From Loxodes magnus (taxonomy: Eukaryota; Ciliophora; Karyorelictea; Loxodida; Loxodidae): a stretch of DNA of 64,000 bases. Positions 48,935-58,774 of the stretch are shown here, piece after piece. A program made the position numbers and the translations under genes. Position 1 is the stretch's first letter. The number at the start of each line of letters is the position of its first letter. The notes under the pieces were generated by a model. It did no database searches. It was not told where the DNA came from and saw only the letters and a list, made by a program, of their open reading frames with translations. The DNA is taken from NCBI GenBank assembly GCA_946699065.1, contig CAMPDV010001936.1:17673-81672 (forward strand). Direction: 5' to 3'.

Positions 48935-50635
48935 AAAATAAGTAGAAATATAGTTGAAAATAACTAAATTACGAAAGAAATTAAATAATCTATTTAATAA
49001 GCTAAATTAAAAAGTAGCTACTTAATATTAATACCTTAAAAGAAGCTATAAATCCTCTTTAATTTAATCAAGTAAAAATACTTTTATATTAGGAACTAAA
49101 ATATATAAAGCTTTAAATTAGTTTAATTATAAAAATATAGTATTGGATTATAAAAAGTGCTTTTAAGATAATTTGATAGAAAGTAATTAAATTAATAATT
49201 ATAATTTTAATTGTTAAGGGTTTTAAAATATTTAAACTTATAATAAGATAATAAAAACTAATAATTTTAAAATATTTATTCTACTATAGTTGATATTAAG
49301 TATATCTAATCAATATATATATTTAACTATATCAATTATAAAACAAGTAAATAGACTTTTTTAAGTTTAATTTAGCTATTATTATATTAAGTTTCTTTTA
49401 ACTTACTAGTATTTAAAAATAGTGTTTTCTAAAAAAGAAATATAACATTTTTAATTTATTTGATTGATAAATAAATATTTAGTTAAGTGTATATAGAAAA
49501 TTTAAATTAAGCTAACATCTTAAATTAAAAAATAACAGCAAATAATCTTAAAAATCTAATTAGATGTCAAGTTAGATGATTTAAAGTTTGATATCTTTAT
49601 TAGAAAATCAACTTTTAATCTATTTAATTTAAAAAATTATAAATTAATTTACTTAGGAAAATAAAAACTAATTTTAATACAAATCTAAAAAATGAAGAAA
49701 ATAATAAGTTTTAAAAATAATAAGAGTATAAAAGATTGATGAAAAAGTTAAAGAGTTTGAATATTAGCAATAATAAGAATATTATAAAAAATAAAATAAA
49801 ATCTAAAAAGTAAAAAATATATTAAATTAGAGATAGATTCAATAGAATTATCGTTAGTTTTAAAAATAATTAATCTATTTAAAAAAATTTATCTAAAAAT
49901 TAAAAACTTATTTTTTTATGAATAAACATTAAAAAAATAATTAAGTTTAAAAAGGCAAATACTTGATGATAAATAAACTACCAAAAGAATAAAATAAAGT
50001 GACTTAAAATAAATTAAAGCACTCTAGTAAACATCTTTATAAAAAATCTTAAAAAATACTTTTATATTTAATCTGCTTTTAGGTCAATACTTAGGGATTT
50101 CACTTTAAAAGAGATTATGATGATTTAAATTATAAACATAACGTAAAAACCTTTCAATAATTAAAAATTAAAAATCTTACCTTAAAAAATTTTCTTAGTT
50201 TTAATTTTAGTTATAAAGACAAAAAATTATCAAATTGGAACTGAGCTTAATCTTTCAACTACTTATTAGCACTTAAAATATACCTTAATTTTTCTTACCT
50301 TCAGATTTTCAATCTCTCAAGCCCCTTTCTTTTAGTTCTTATACCTTTTTTATTTCAGATTTCAAAAATTTGAAATAAAAACGGGAGATCAGACGAAAGT
50401 AAAAATGTATTTTTAAGGCAATATAAAAATAATTTAAAATATAAAGGAAAAAATAAGAAACTAAATGTATATCTGAAAATAAATATCTATTAATTAAAAA
50501 AACAATTAAAATATTTAAAAAATAAAAATTAAATTTATTAGGATTTAAAAAATAAAACAATTATTATATATTAATCTCAAAAATAAAAAAAAATTAATAT
50601 TTTTAGAATTTTTAGAATTTTTCAAATTATATAAA
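48935..50635. other. AT-rich stretch, nothing recognised
   Basis: A/T-rich with poly-A runs, including several LysLysIleAsn-type frames that carry no motif. The minus-strand 73-codon standard-code ORF at 50339-50560 is Phe/Leu/Tyr-rich low complexity. Confidence 0.45.
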
Positions 50636-50639
50636 AAAA

Positions 50640-50965
50640 GTGTTCTCAAAAGCTTGATTTCGTTCTATTCGTCCAAGAGTTATTTCAGCTTCTCCAAATG
50701 GGGAATCTTCTTATTAAAAATTATTCTTAAATCTTGAATTAAATGCTTCAGTCTTCTTGAATAAGGCTCAAATAAAAATTAGTCATTAGCAAACCCATCA
50801 GTCAAACTTTCATGCTGCTAGAGAGAACCCTCGAACAAGTTAGGCTTATCTCTTCTAAGCTTGTCCATTCTTTCCTGTGGCAGCTCTAGAGCGAGATTAA
50901 ACACAATGCAGTATACACTGCACCAGATTGCCTAATAATTTTTCTGACGCGCCCGACTTCTATTT
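50640..50965 (-). repeat. dispersed coding repeat (QEDW/FPIGE family), copy 3
   Basis: Minus-strand copy aligned with 25215-25575 over its full length. It keeps TNFYLSLIQEDW (Trp from TGA), and IRRFPIW replaces FPIGE. Frame breaks relative to copy 1 indicate decay. The 3' stem-loop is missing; A/T-rich sequence follows. Confidence 0.6.
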
Positions 50966-50969
50966 TATA

Positions 50970-53070
50970 TATAATAAAATTCATCATATTTAGATAACCG
51001 AACTTGAGCATTAACACTTACTGTAATTAGAAGAAATTTAAATATCTGAAATATTTTATATGTTAATTATCTGATTTATAAATACGAACAGACTTAAAAG
51101 GTTATGCCTAGAATAAGATTAATTACAAAATTAAAATATATAAATTTAAGAAAAAATACATAATTTAGAGTAATTGCTATTATTTTCATTTCAGTAATAA
51201 GAATAAGGATAAAATTTTATAGGTAAATACTATGGATTAAAAGTATTATTTGTTTGTGACAGTAATATAAAATATTATTAGTTTAAAAATTTCTTAAATC
51301 ACAAAGAAAATTTAAAGTAAAAAATTAAAATTATCAATAACAGTAAATAGATTATTTGTTGACTATTGTCCTTATTTATAAATATTCATTCTTTCATATA
51401 TTTAAAATTGTTCTTATTGAGAAAGTTAAATAATCATAAATATCGTGAATTTATAATTAAATTTAGAGTTGTAAATTACTAGATTTTTATTTAATTCTTA
51501 TTTAACTATAAATACTATCTTAAATATATATAACTAAAAAATTATAACTAGAAAAGCAAAAACACGTATTTGGATTTTTTTCATAAGCTTAATTTAAAAA
51601 AAAATTATAAATAGTTTTTAACTTAATTATATATTTATTTGTTAAGAGAATATAATTATTAGCAGTTTAATCTCTAATCCTACCATTAACAATTTGATAA
51701 TCAGAAAAAACAAAATTCTCAAAATATTAAAATAATATGTAAATTGAAATAATGATTCAAAAATAAAAGTCTTAAAATATTAGAAATATTCAAAGACCAA
51801 TTAAATCTCGCTCCCTATTATTTATCAGTTAAAAAAATAAAATTAAAAAAACTAAAAACGGATAAATTATAAAAAATAAATATTAAAAAAGATTAAAAAA
51901 ATAATAAATTTATTATATTTAATATTTAATATCGTAAAATCGTAAAATCAATATTAGCCTCACACAAAAAAATCAAGTTAAAAAATTAAAAAGAAAAATT
52001 AAAAATAAGAAAATAATAAAATCTTAAAGAAACTTAACATAATAAAAATAAAATAAAATGAAGTGAATTAACTTTGCTTTGCTATCTTCAAATAAAATTT
52101 AAAAATAACTAAGTCACAAAAAACGAGTAAAAAATTTATAAATAAAACACATAAAATTATGTTAATTATGATAAATCTTATATTTAAAAACTTTTTGTTT
52201 TTATTTATTTATTTTTATTGTTTTTTTTAATTTTAATTAGTTTTCGTCTTTTTTTATAATAATTTTCTAAATATTTTTTTTAGATACTTATCTTTCTTAA
52301 ATTTTTTCATTTAATTTTTAAGTTAAGTGTTTTTTGTGTTTTTAATTATATTCTTCCAAAGGAATTTTATTCATTTCAAATATTTTTTTGTTTATTGTCA
52401 GATTTTTTTTAAGTTTAATCAATATCTATAATTTTTTTTCAATTTATATTTTTTCGATTTTTAATTTTTCGTTTCATGTTATTAAGTGTGATTAATTTTT
52501 TATGGTTTTTTTGCAACTTTTTAAATTTTTTAAATTTTTAAATTTTAAATTTTTTTTTCTAACATTGTGGTTAAGTTTTTAAAATAGAAAATAGAAATCT
52601 TCTGTTTTTTTATGGTAAGATAAACAATTTTTGAATTTTGCAGATACTAAAAGATAAAATAAATATATGCAAATTTTGGGCTTATTTGCATATAATTTTT
52701 ATTACAATTTTAATATTTGAACAGAAAAAATTTAATAAACTTCTTAAATGATAAATAATTGAAGATAAAATAAGTAAAAAAATAGTATATTTGATATCTT
52801 AAGAATAAAATCTAAATGGATAAAGCATTATGTTTAATTTAATTAATATGAAACTATAGTGAAAAATATAAAGAAAATTAAAATAAAATATTTCCTTATA
52901 TTTAAATTAATAAAAAGGATTTAAATTTTACATAATGTTTTATAATATTTTAATTATAAATATAATAAATAGTTTATGTATATAATTGTGATTAAATTAA
53001 ACCAATATATTTATTTTCAGTTTATAAGAAGAGTTATTTTAATTAAATATTATTAATTTAGATATAAAAT
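50970..53070. other. AT-rich spacer with an A-rich to T-rich switch near 52190
   Basis: No gene recognised. From about 51780 to 52185 the plus strand is A-rich with few T runs; from about 52190 to 52570 it is T-rich (runs of TTTTT). The change is abrupt. It ends just before the right-arm WD40 gene. Confidence 0.45.
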
Positions 53071-53075
53071 TAAAA

Positions 53076-54010
53076 ATGGAAAATAAAGAAGAACAATTTA
53101 TAAAAATTATTTTTTAAGAAAGAATTTAAGAAAAAGAAATTAATTCCTTGGTAAAATTGCGCTTCTTCTTTTTAAATATGAAATCCTACCCAACTTATGT
53201 TTTTAAAAATTTGTAAAAATAATAAACTACGATGAAACTAAAGGTAATTCTTAATTTTCAGACTAGATTTTGTAGGGACATAATGATTATGTATTATTTG
53301 TAACCTTCTCCCCAAACCAGAAATGAATCGTATCGGGGAGTGCTGATAAGACACTAAAGATATGAGACTTTACAACTGGTTAGTTAGAGAGAACTTTGTA
53401 AGGACATAAAGATTGGGTATACTTTGTATCGATAGCAAGGGATCAGAAATCAATCGTATCTTGAAGTAGAGATAAGACGATAAAGATATGAGACTTTACA
53501 ACTGGCTAGTTAAAAAAGACTTTATAGGGACATACAGATTATATATTATCTGTAGTAATATCAAGTAATCAAAAATGAATTGTATCAGGAGGTGATGATT
53601 AGATGATAAAGATATGGGACTTTACAACTGGTTAGTTAAAGAATAATCTGTAGGGACATAAACATTATGTTTACTCTGTTGCGATATCAAGGGACCAGAA
53701 ATGAATTGTATCGGGAAGTGATGATTAGACGATAAAGATATGGAATTTTATAACTTTTCAGTGTGTTCGAACTCTAGAAGGTCACTCAAGTGGTGTATCA
53801 AGTGTTTAGATAAGTAATGATTCAAGTGTAATAATTTCTGGATCTTGTGACAAGTTAATCAAGATATGGAATTTTAATACAGGTTAATGCATTGTAATTC
53901 TTTAAGGACATTCAGATGGAATATAATTTATAGCTCTGAGTAATGACAATAGATGAGTTGTATCTGGAGCTGAAGATAAAACTGTTAGAAAGTGGATAAT
54001 AGCAAGTTGA
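53076..54010 (+). CDS. WD40-repeat protein, right-arm copy, with one tiny intron
   Basis: Exon 1 runs from ATG 53076 to 53243 (56 codons, MENKEEQFIKIIFQERIQEK). A candidate 23-nt GT-AG intron follows (53244-53266). Exon 2 is 53267-54010 (248 codons, ending TGA). The two exon frames differ, and removing 23 nt joins them as TTMKLK-ILQGHNDYV. Exon 2 encodes six WD repeats with QGH...VSGS...KIWD signatures. Trp of the WD dipeptide is TGA in repeats 1-2 and TGG in repeat 3. A beta-propeller scaffold is expected; the partner is unknown. The final TGA follows VRKWIIAS where the last blade ends, so it is a plausible stop. The left copy has lost one repeat and this N-terminus. Confidence 0.8.
53244..53266 (+). 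other. candidate 23-nt intron
   Basis: Starts GTAATTC and ends ACTAG. Its removal is needed to put the N-terminal 56 codons in frame with the WD repeats (the frames differ by two bases, and 23 leaves remainder two). The left arm has the same sequence. An alternative 18-nt form ending TTTTCAG would not restore frame. Confidence 0.5.
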
Positions 54011-54483
54011 GAGAAGTCAAATATTTTTAAGACTTATAAATTTTTACTATTTAAGAAGTAAATTATTAAAATTAGGTAAAGTATGCTAAGTATTTAAGTT
54101 ATCTATAAACATTTCAGAGAATATTAGATAATTAAAAGTTAAGATTTTTACACGAGGCATACAATTATAATTACGTATAGAGGGATTTTAAATTTAAGTT
54201 CATTTATATTAAAGTTTTTTAAAATATAATGCATTGTTTTCTGATTTGAAACTGACAAAATATTTAATTAAAATATAAGAAATAAGAATTCTAAGATTTT
54301 TACTTAAAAAGCCCTTTAGGATTAAAGAAAAATTTTAATCTTTTTAAATATTTTAAATAAAATTTAACCAATTAGTTTGTTTAAAAGATAAAAAGCTTAA
54401 CAAAATCTTTTAGAAATGATATTATTATAATCAAATTTATTTATTTATATTTTTAATTTTATATTACTATTTTTTTATAAAAA

Positions 54484-55353
54484 ATGGAATTTTAATTTTC
54501 CTATAATTCAAATGAACAACAATCTACTTGGCTAAGTCATTATAGTTGTATGTTAACTGAAAGAAGGGATAATCCTATTTTAATTAATCTCATTTCTCAA
54601 CAAATAGATGACAAATTTTTAATTAATAATTAATATTAATTAACTTCTATAAATTAATTCCAAAGTGACATTGGAAAGTTAAATCTTTTCAAATAAAATT
54701 GAATCAGAATTAACTAAGATTATTGGAAATATCAACAATATGTAGGTCCTCTGCAACTCTAAGTTTAATTTTAAAGGAAATTATGTCTTATTTTCAAAAG
54801 CTATAAAATAATGAAGAAATTTATTAGTAAACAATTATTTCGTATTGATCTAGCTGAATTTAATATGCCTAAATAATTGGTATAATTATAGATCTAGGAA
54901 AAATTATTCTACTAATAATCTTATTATAATCAATATAAAATAAAAATTTCGAATACAAATGCAACGAAGCTGGACAACATTTTAAAAATCTTCCTAATTT
55001 TATATGCTAAAATATAAATGAAATTAACTTTAAGCAACTAGAAATAAGCTCTAATCAGATATAAAAATAAATGTGAAATTACGGAGTAAGAAATCTCAAA
55101 GCTACCTAATGAAAAGAAAAACTAAGAATAAAAATTTTTTATTTTCAAACTGAAAGAGTTTTTTGGCATTTATAACTGTAAGAATTGCTTCTTTCAATTA
55201 TAGAAGTTAGTAAATGTTTTTAATGTTTTTTATATATAATCTTAATCTCATCAATTTTTAAATACTCTTGTTATTATCTCATCTTTTATTTCTTCCTTTT
55301 TTGCTTTTTCCATTTCTAATAATTCTAATCTTCTTGAAATGAATTACTTGTGA
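54484..55353 (+). CDS. hypothetical protein, 289 aa
   Basis: ATG 54484 starts MEFQFSYNSNEQQSTWLSHY; the frame ends at TGA 55351-55353 in exact multiple of three, with one internal TGA as Trp. Composition is balanced (CMLTERRDNPILINLISQQI; KCEITEQEISKLPNEKKNQE). A CX2C-like NCKNCFF lies near residue 240. The left-arm copy keeps the frame (net +9 bases) but has ATA at the start. Function unknown. It lies 470 bp after the WD40 gene on the same strand in both arms. Confidence 0.55.
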
Positions 55354-55689
55354 AATATTTTGAATTATTAATCTAAATATCCAAAATAAGATTTCGGAAA
55401 GGAGTTTATAAATCCTTAATCATATAATATAAGGTATCTTAATTCATAATTCCCAATCTTTTACGACTGTCAATCTTTTGTAATAGAATAGTATATAAAT
55501 TTAAAAATATGCTCGAATTCATCATACACTCTCACATACAATAGGGATTATTAATAGGATAATGACAGTCTTAAAGATATTTTCGAAAATAATAAAATTG
55601 TGTTCTTAGTTTATATATACTGATAATTTCTTGTCTAAATTATTTGATGAATTTAGCATAAGTAATTTGATGAAATTAGTAAATATTAT

Positions 55690-56320
55690 TAAACTGCATA
55701 TATTTTAGCTGTTTTCATTCTCTTAAACTTTTGAGTAGCTGTTTTAAATTAAATTAAATTAAATTAATTAAAAATAATATAGTTTGCTTAATAGCTTTGA
55801 AGTTTTATGTCTAAACTCAATACACTTCTTCTTTTAAGTACTCTTGAAAATGTTATAGTATTTCTTCTTGTCTCATTAAATTTAGATTTACTTGTCTATT
55901 TTTCATTAAGTTTTAGAAAGAATATATTTATTTTCATGTTTATTTTATTCGGCTTCAAGTAGATTTTATTATTCTATCAATTTGAGTCATATAGTCTTTT
56001 TTGCAAAAATATTTAATTTATTATTAAAGAGCTGCGCACCAACGAGGTGCTACGCGCTCTATAATCAAATTTATTTATTTATTTATGTTTTAATTATATT
56101 CTAAAAGCTCTTGTTCTATATTTTCATAAAAATTTTCTTAGTTTATATAATTTTACGCTTTATTTTTGCTTTTAATAATTTTATCTATTTAGGTTGCCAT
56201 ATTATCTATACTTTTTTGGTAGTATATACATTTGAATATGTGTTAGAATGTCTCTTTTTCTTGACATAAGCATTAATCATTTTTTTGAGTAGCTGTATTA
56301 TAAAAATAATGTTGTATTTT
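55690..56320 (+). mobile_element. 630 bp insertion unique to the right arm
   Basis: Flanking sequence is continuous in the left arm at about 18116-18125 (reading GATAGTAATATTT), so the left arm is the empty site. The insert contains a stem-loop copy at 56028-56060 and a pair of GAGTAGCTGT direct repeats (55733-55742 and 56287-56296) near its ends. No ORF or long terminal repeat was seen. It is presumably a non-autonomous element, or the left arm has a precise deletion. Confidence 0.65.
56028..56060 (+). repeat. dispersed 3' stem-loop, copy 5 (best conserved)
   Basis: AGAGC pairs with GCTCT (outer) and GCACC with GGTGC (inner) around an AACGA loop. The sequence is followed by ATAATC and TTTATTTATTTAT. 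It lies within the right-arm insertion. Confidence 0.7.
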
Positions 56321-56501
56321 ATCTCTTATATATTTAGTAAAGGTTTTTAAATTTGTAAGTGCTTAATCGAAGTAAGTAGAATAATGATTATGGTGATTCT
56401 TCTTCTATTGAAAATTAACTATTTAGTTTTTTGCAAAGATTGAAACTTTTTAGTTCGTTTTCTCACATTTATAGAAGAAAAAATATAGTTAAAACTCTTT
56501 A

Positions 56502-57416
56502 ATGGAAGAAAATGCTACATTTATAAAATAAGAAATGTAAGAAGAGGCAGCAGTCTAGCAATATCTTATATCTAAATTTTACTTATAATTATTATGGTTC
56601 AAAAGACCAGCATCTATGGAACTTGCAAGATTTTGTTATTTAATTCAGTATGCGGTGATTTTCACTAAATAGAAGCAAAATTTAGCTGAATTTTGATAAT
56701 TTGTCTATATAGTTTATAGATGCCTTTTTTTATAACCCTACTAAGTTTTATTTTAAAGTTAAATTCTTCTCAGACTAAATTTCATTCAGAACTTTGATAT
56801 CTAAGGTTACATAAAGTAACATTCTGTTCTTACTTAAAACTGGATTTGGCGGAATCTCTGATATAGAAATCACGATTTTTTTTCTTAATCAACGTAAAAA
56901 CGAGAAGATTTTTGCTCTACATACCGGCGGACGGAAGAATCTCGATAGTTTAATAGATTGATTTAAGAAGTTAGAAAAGTATCTTTGTTATAAATCGTAT
57001 TAGAAATTATAGTAAAAGCTTCTCAAAGTTTTTAAAATATCTGCGATTAACAATTTTAATTTTTTTAAATAAAAATCAATTTCTATGTCTGGATTTGTTT
57101 ATTTTTTTTATCCTAATTTTAAATAAAACTTTAAGCATCTCATGGTTATGTAGTGCTCAATAGGTAGTCAATTCAAATCTATAAAGCATGATTCAATAAA
57201 CGTAGAGTTTTGCCTTTAGAATGCATATCTTGTTACTTTTCTTTAACTAGTATGCATGTCTTTCTTTATTTTTCCAATCTCCCTTAAAATTGTTCATGGA
57301 AAATCTTCTGATCCATACTCATTTTAGGACTTCGATACATGTATAAAACTCAATTTAAAACAAGATTGTTTGAAAAATATAAATTAAAAGTATTAAAAAG
57401 ATTAAATTATGTATGA
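56502..57416 (+). CDS. hypothetical protein, 304 aa
   Basis: ATG 56502 starts MEENATFIKQEMQEEAAVQQ; the frame ends at TGA 57414-57416 in exact multiple of three, with internal TGA as Trp. It has aromatic and hydrophobic patches (RPASMELARFCYLIQYAVIF; WICLFFLSQFQIKL) and a charged middle (STQKREDFCSTYRRTEESRQ). No family recognised. The left copy has the same start and stop but indels totalling +4. It overlaps tail to tail with the minus-strand gene copy ending near 57350. Confidence 0.5.
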
Positions 57417-58435
57417 TTATATATTATAAACCTTTAAACTTAAGAGACATTTTCATCTTTGTGCTAAATTATTACTAAAATTTATTTTATTTAAATTATT
57501 ATATTTTATTATATTTTAGTTATTTTATTTTAAATTATAAAGATATCTTTTATGATTGTGAGTAAAAAATTGTACTAATTAATCTAACTTCACAATATAA
57601 TATTTATTATATAAAGAAGCTCTGTTATGAGTAATGCTCCAAAAGTATATTTTAATGCTCTCTTAAATGGGCTTTTTCTTATTAATATTTAGATTTTAGT
57701 AAGTTATATTACCTGCTCAAATTTTTTATTTCCCTCCTTCTGTTCTCATTTTGAGAATAAAATCCGATAATTTTCTGACCGAAGATCCTCTTCTGATACT
57801 TTTGAATTTTCATACAAATTTTATATTAATATTTACTGGAAACTGGTTTAAAGCTTAAAATGCATTTATTATTATTCTTATAGTATATTTTATTTACTTT
57901 TTTAAAGTATTATAATAAAAAAGTTATTATATTCTTATTTTTCCTATCAGGATTCTATAAATATTTAATATTTATAAATAGCTAGAGTCTTTTTAGAGGC
58001 TACAATAATAGACTATACAATTAAAAATAAATTATATTTTGTAAGTATATTCTAATTTCTTTTACAAGGTAATCTTAGATAAAATTAAAGATTAAATTTA
58101 ATTTGAGAAATTAAGTTCCACTAAAATATATTTTTGCATATTATACAGTAATGGAATTATTTTTATAAAGCTTTCCTTCCAGAGTAACAATCTTGAAGCA
58201 ATGCATGTAATATTTCTTTTCGTTTAATTGCATGATAAGCAATTTCCACAGTTTTCGGAGTTAGTTTTGAGGTTTCAACCAAATCCTCTTTATTGACTAA
58301 TGTAACAAAGAAAGCTTTCCAAATACCCAACTTAAGAAAATTTGAAAACTAAATATTTAATTTATTAAAATTATTTAGGGAATTATTTCTTTTCTTCGCA
58401 TATTAATATCCACCAAAACTTAGAATGATCTCCAT
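57350..58435 (-). pseudogene. right copy of the 364-aa arm gene, frameshifted
   Basis: The start ATG (58435) and the KLTPKTVQIAYHAI segment are the same as in the left copy (15987-17081). An extra base in an A/T run near 58125-58130 (AAATATATTTTAG against AAATGTTTTTAG) shifts the frame before the C-terminal half. Confidence 0.45.
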
Positions 58436-58774
58436 TAAATTACTTTATGATTAGTCTATAATTCTATTATTTTTTCTAATATGTGTACAATTATTATTTT
58501 ATATTATACCACATTTTTAAGTTATGATATATATATATTTTGATTATCTAACTTATTAAATTTATTTAGCCTTGAACATACTAAATACTTGTTTGTCAAG
58601 CTTTGAATAGTTATATTTTAATCTTAATCTTAATATTCTATCTATTATTGAGAAGGCTTTTTATATTTATTTTTGTTGATATAATTAAATTACTTATAAA
58701 GCGTAAAAATATTGTAATTTAGTTCTAATTATAATTATAATCTAGGACATATCTATAATTAAATGTCTATCCTC

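Noticed and set aside
53261-53266. 18-nt intron ending TTTTCAG in the WD40 gene
   Set aside because: Its removal would not bring exon 1 and the WD repeats into one frame; the 23-nt version does.
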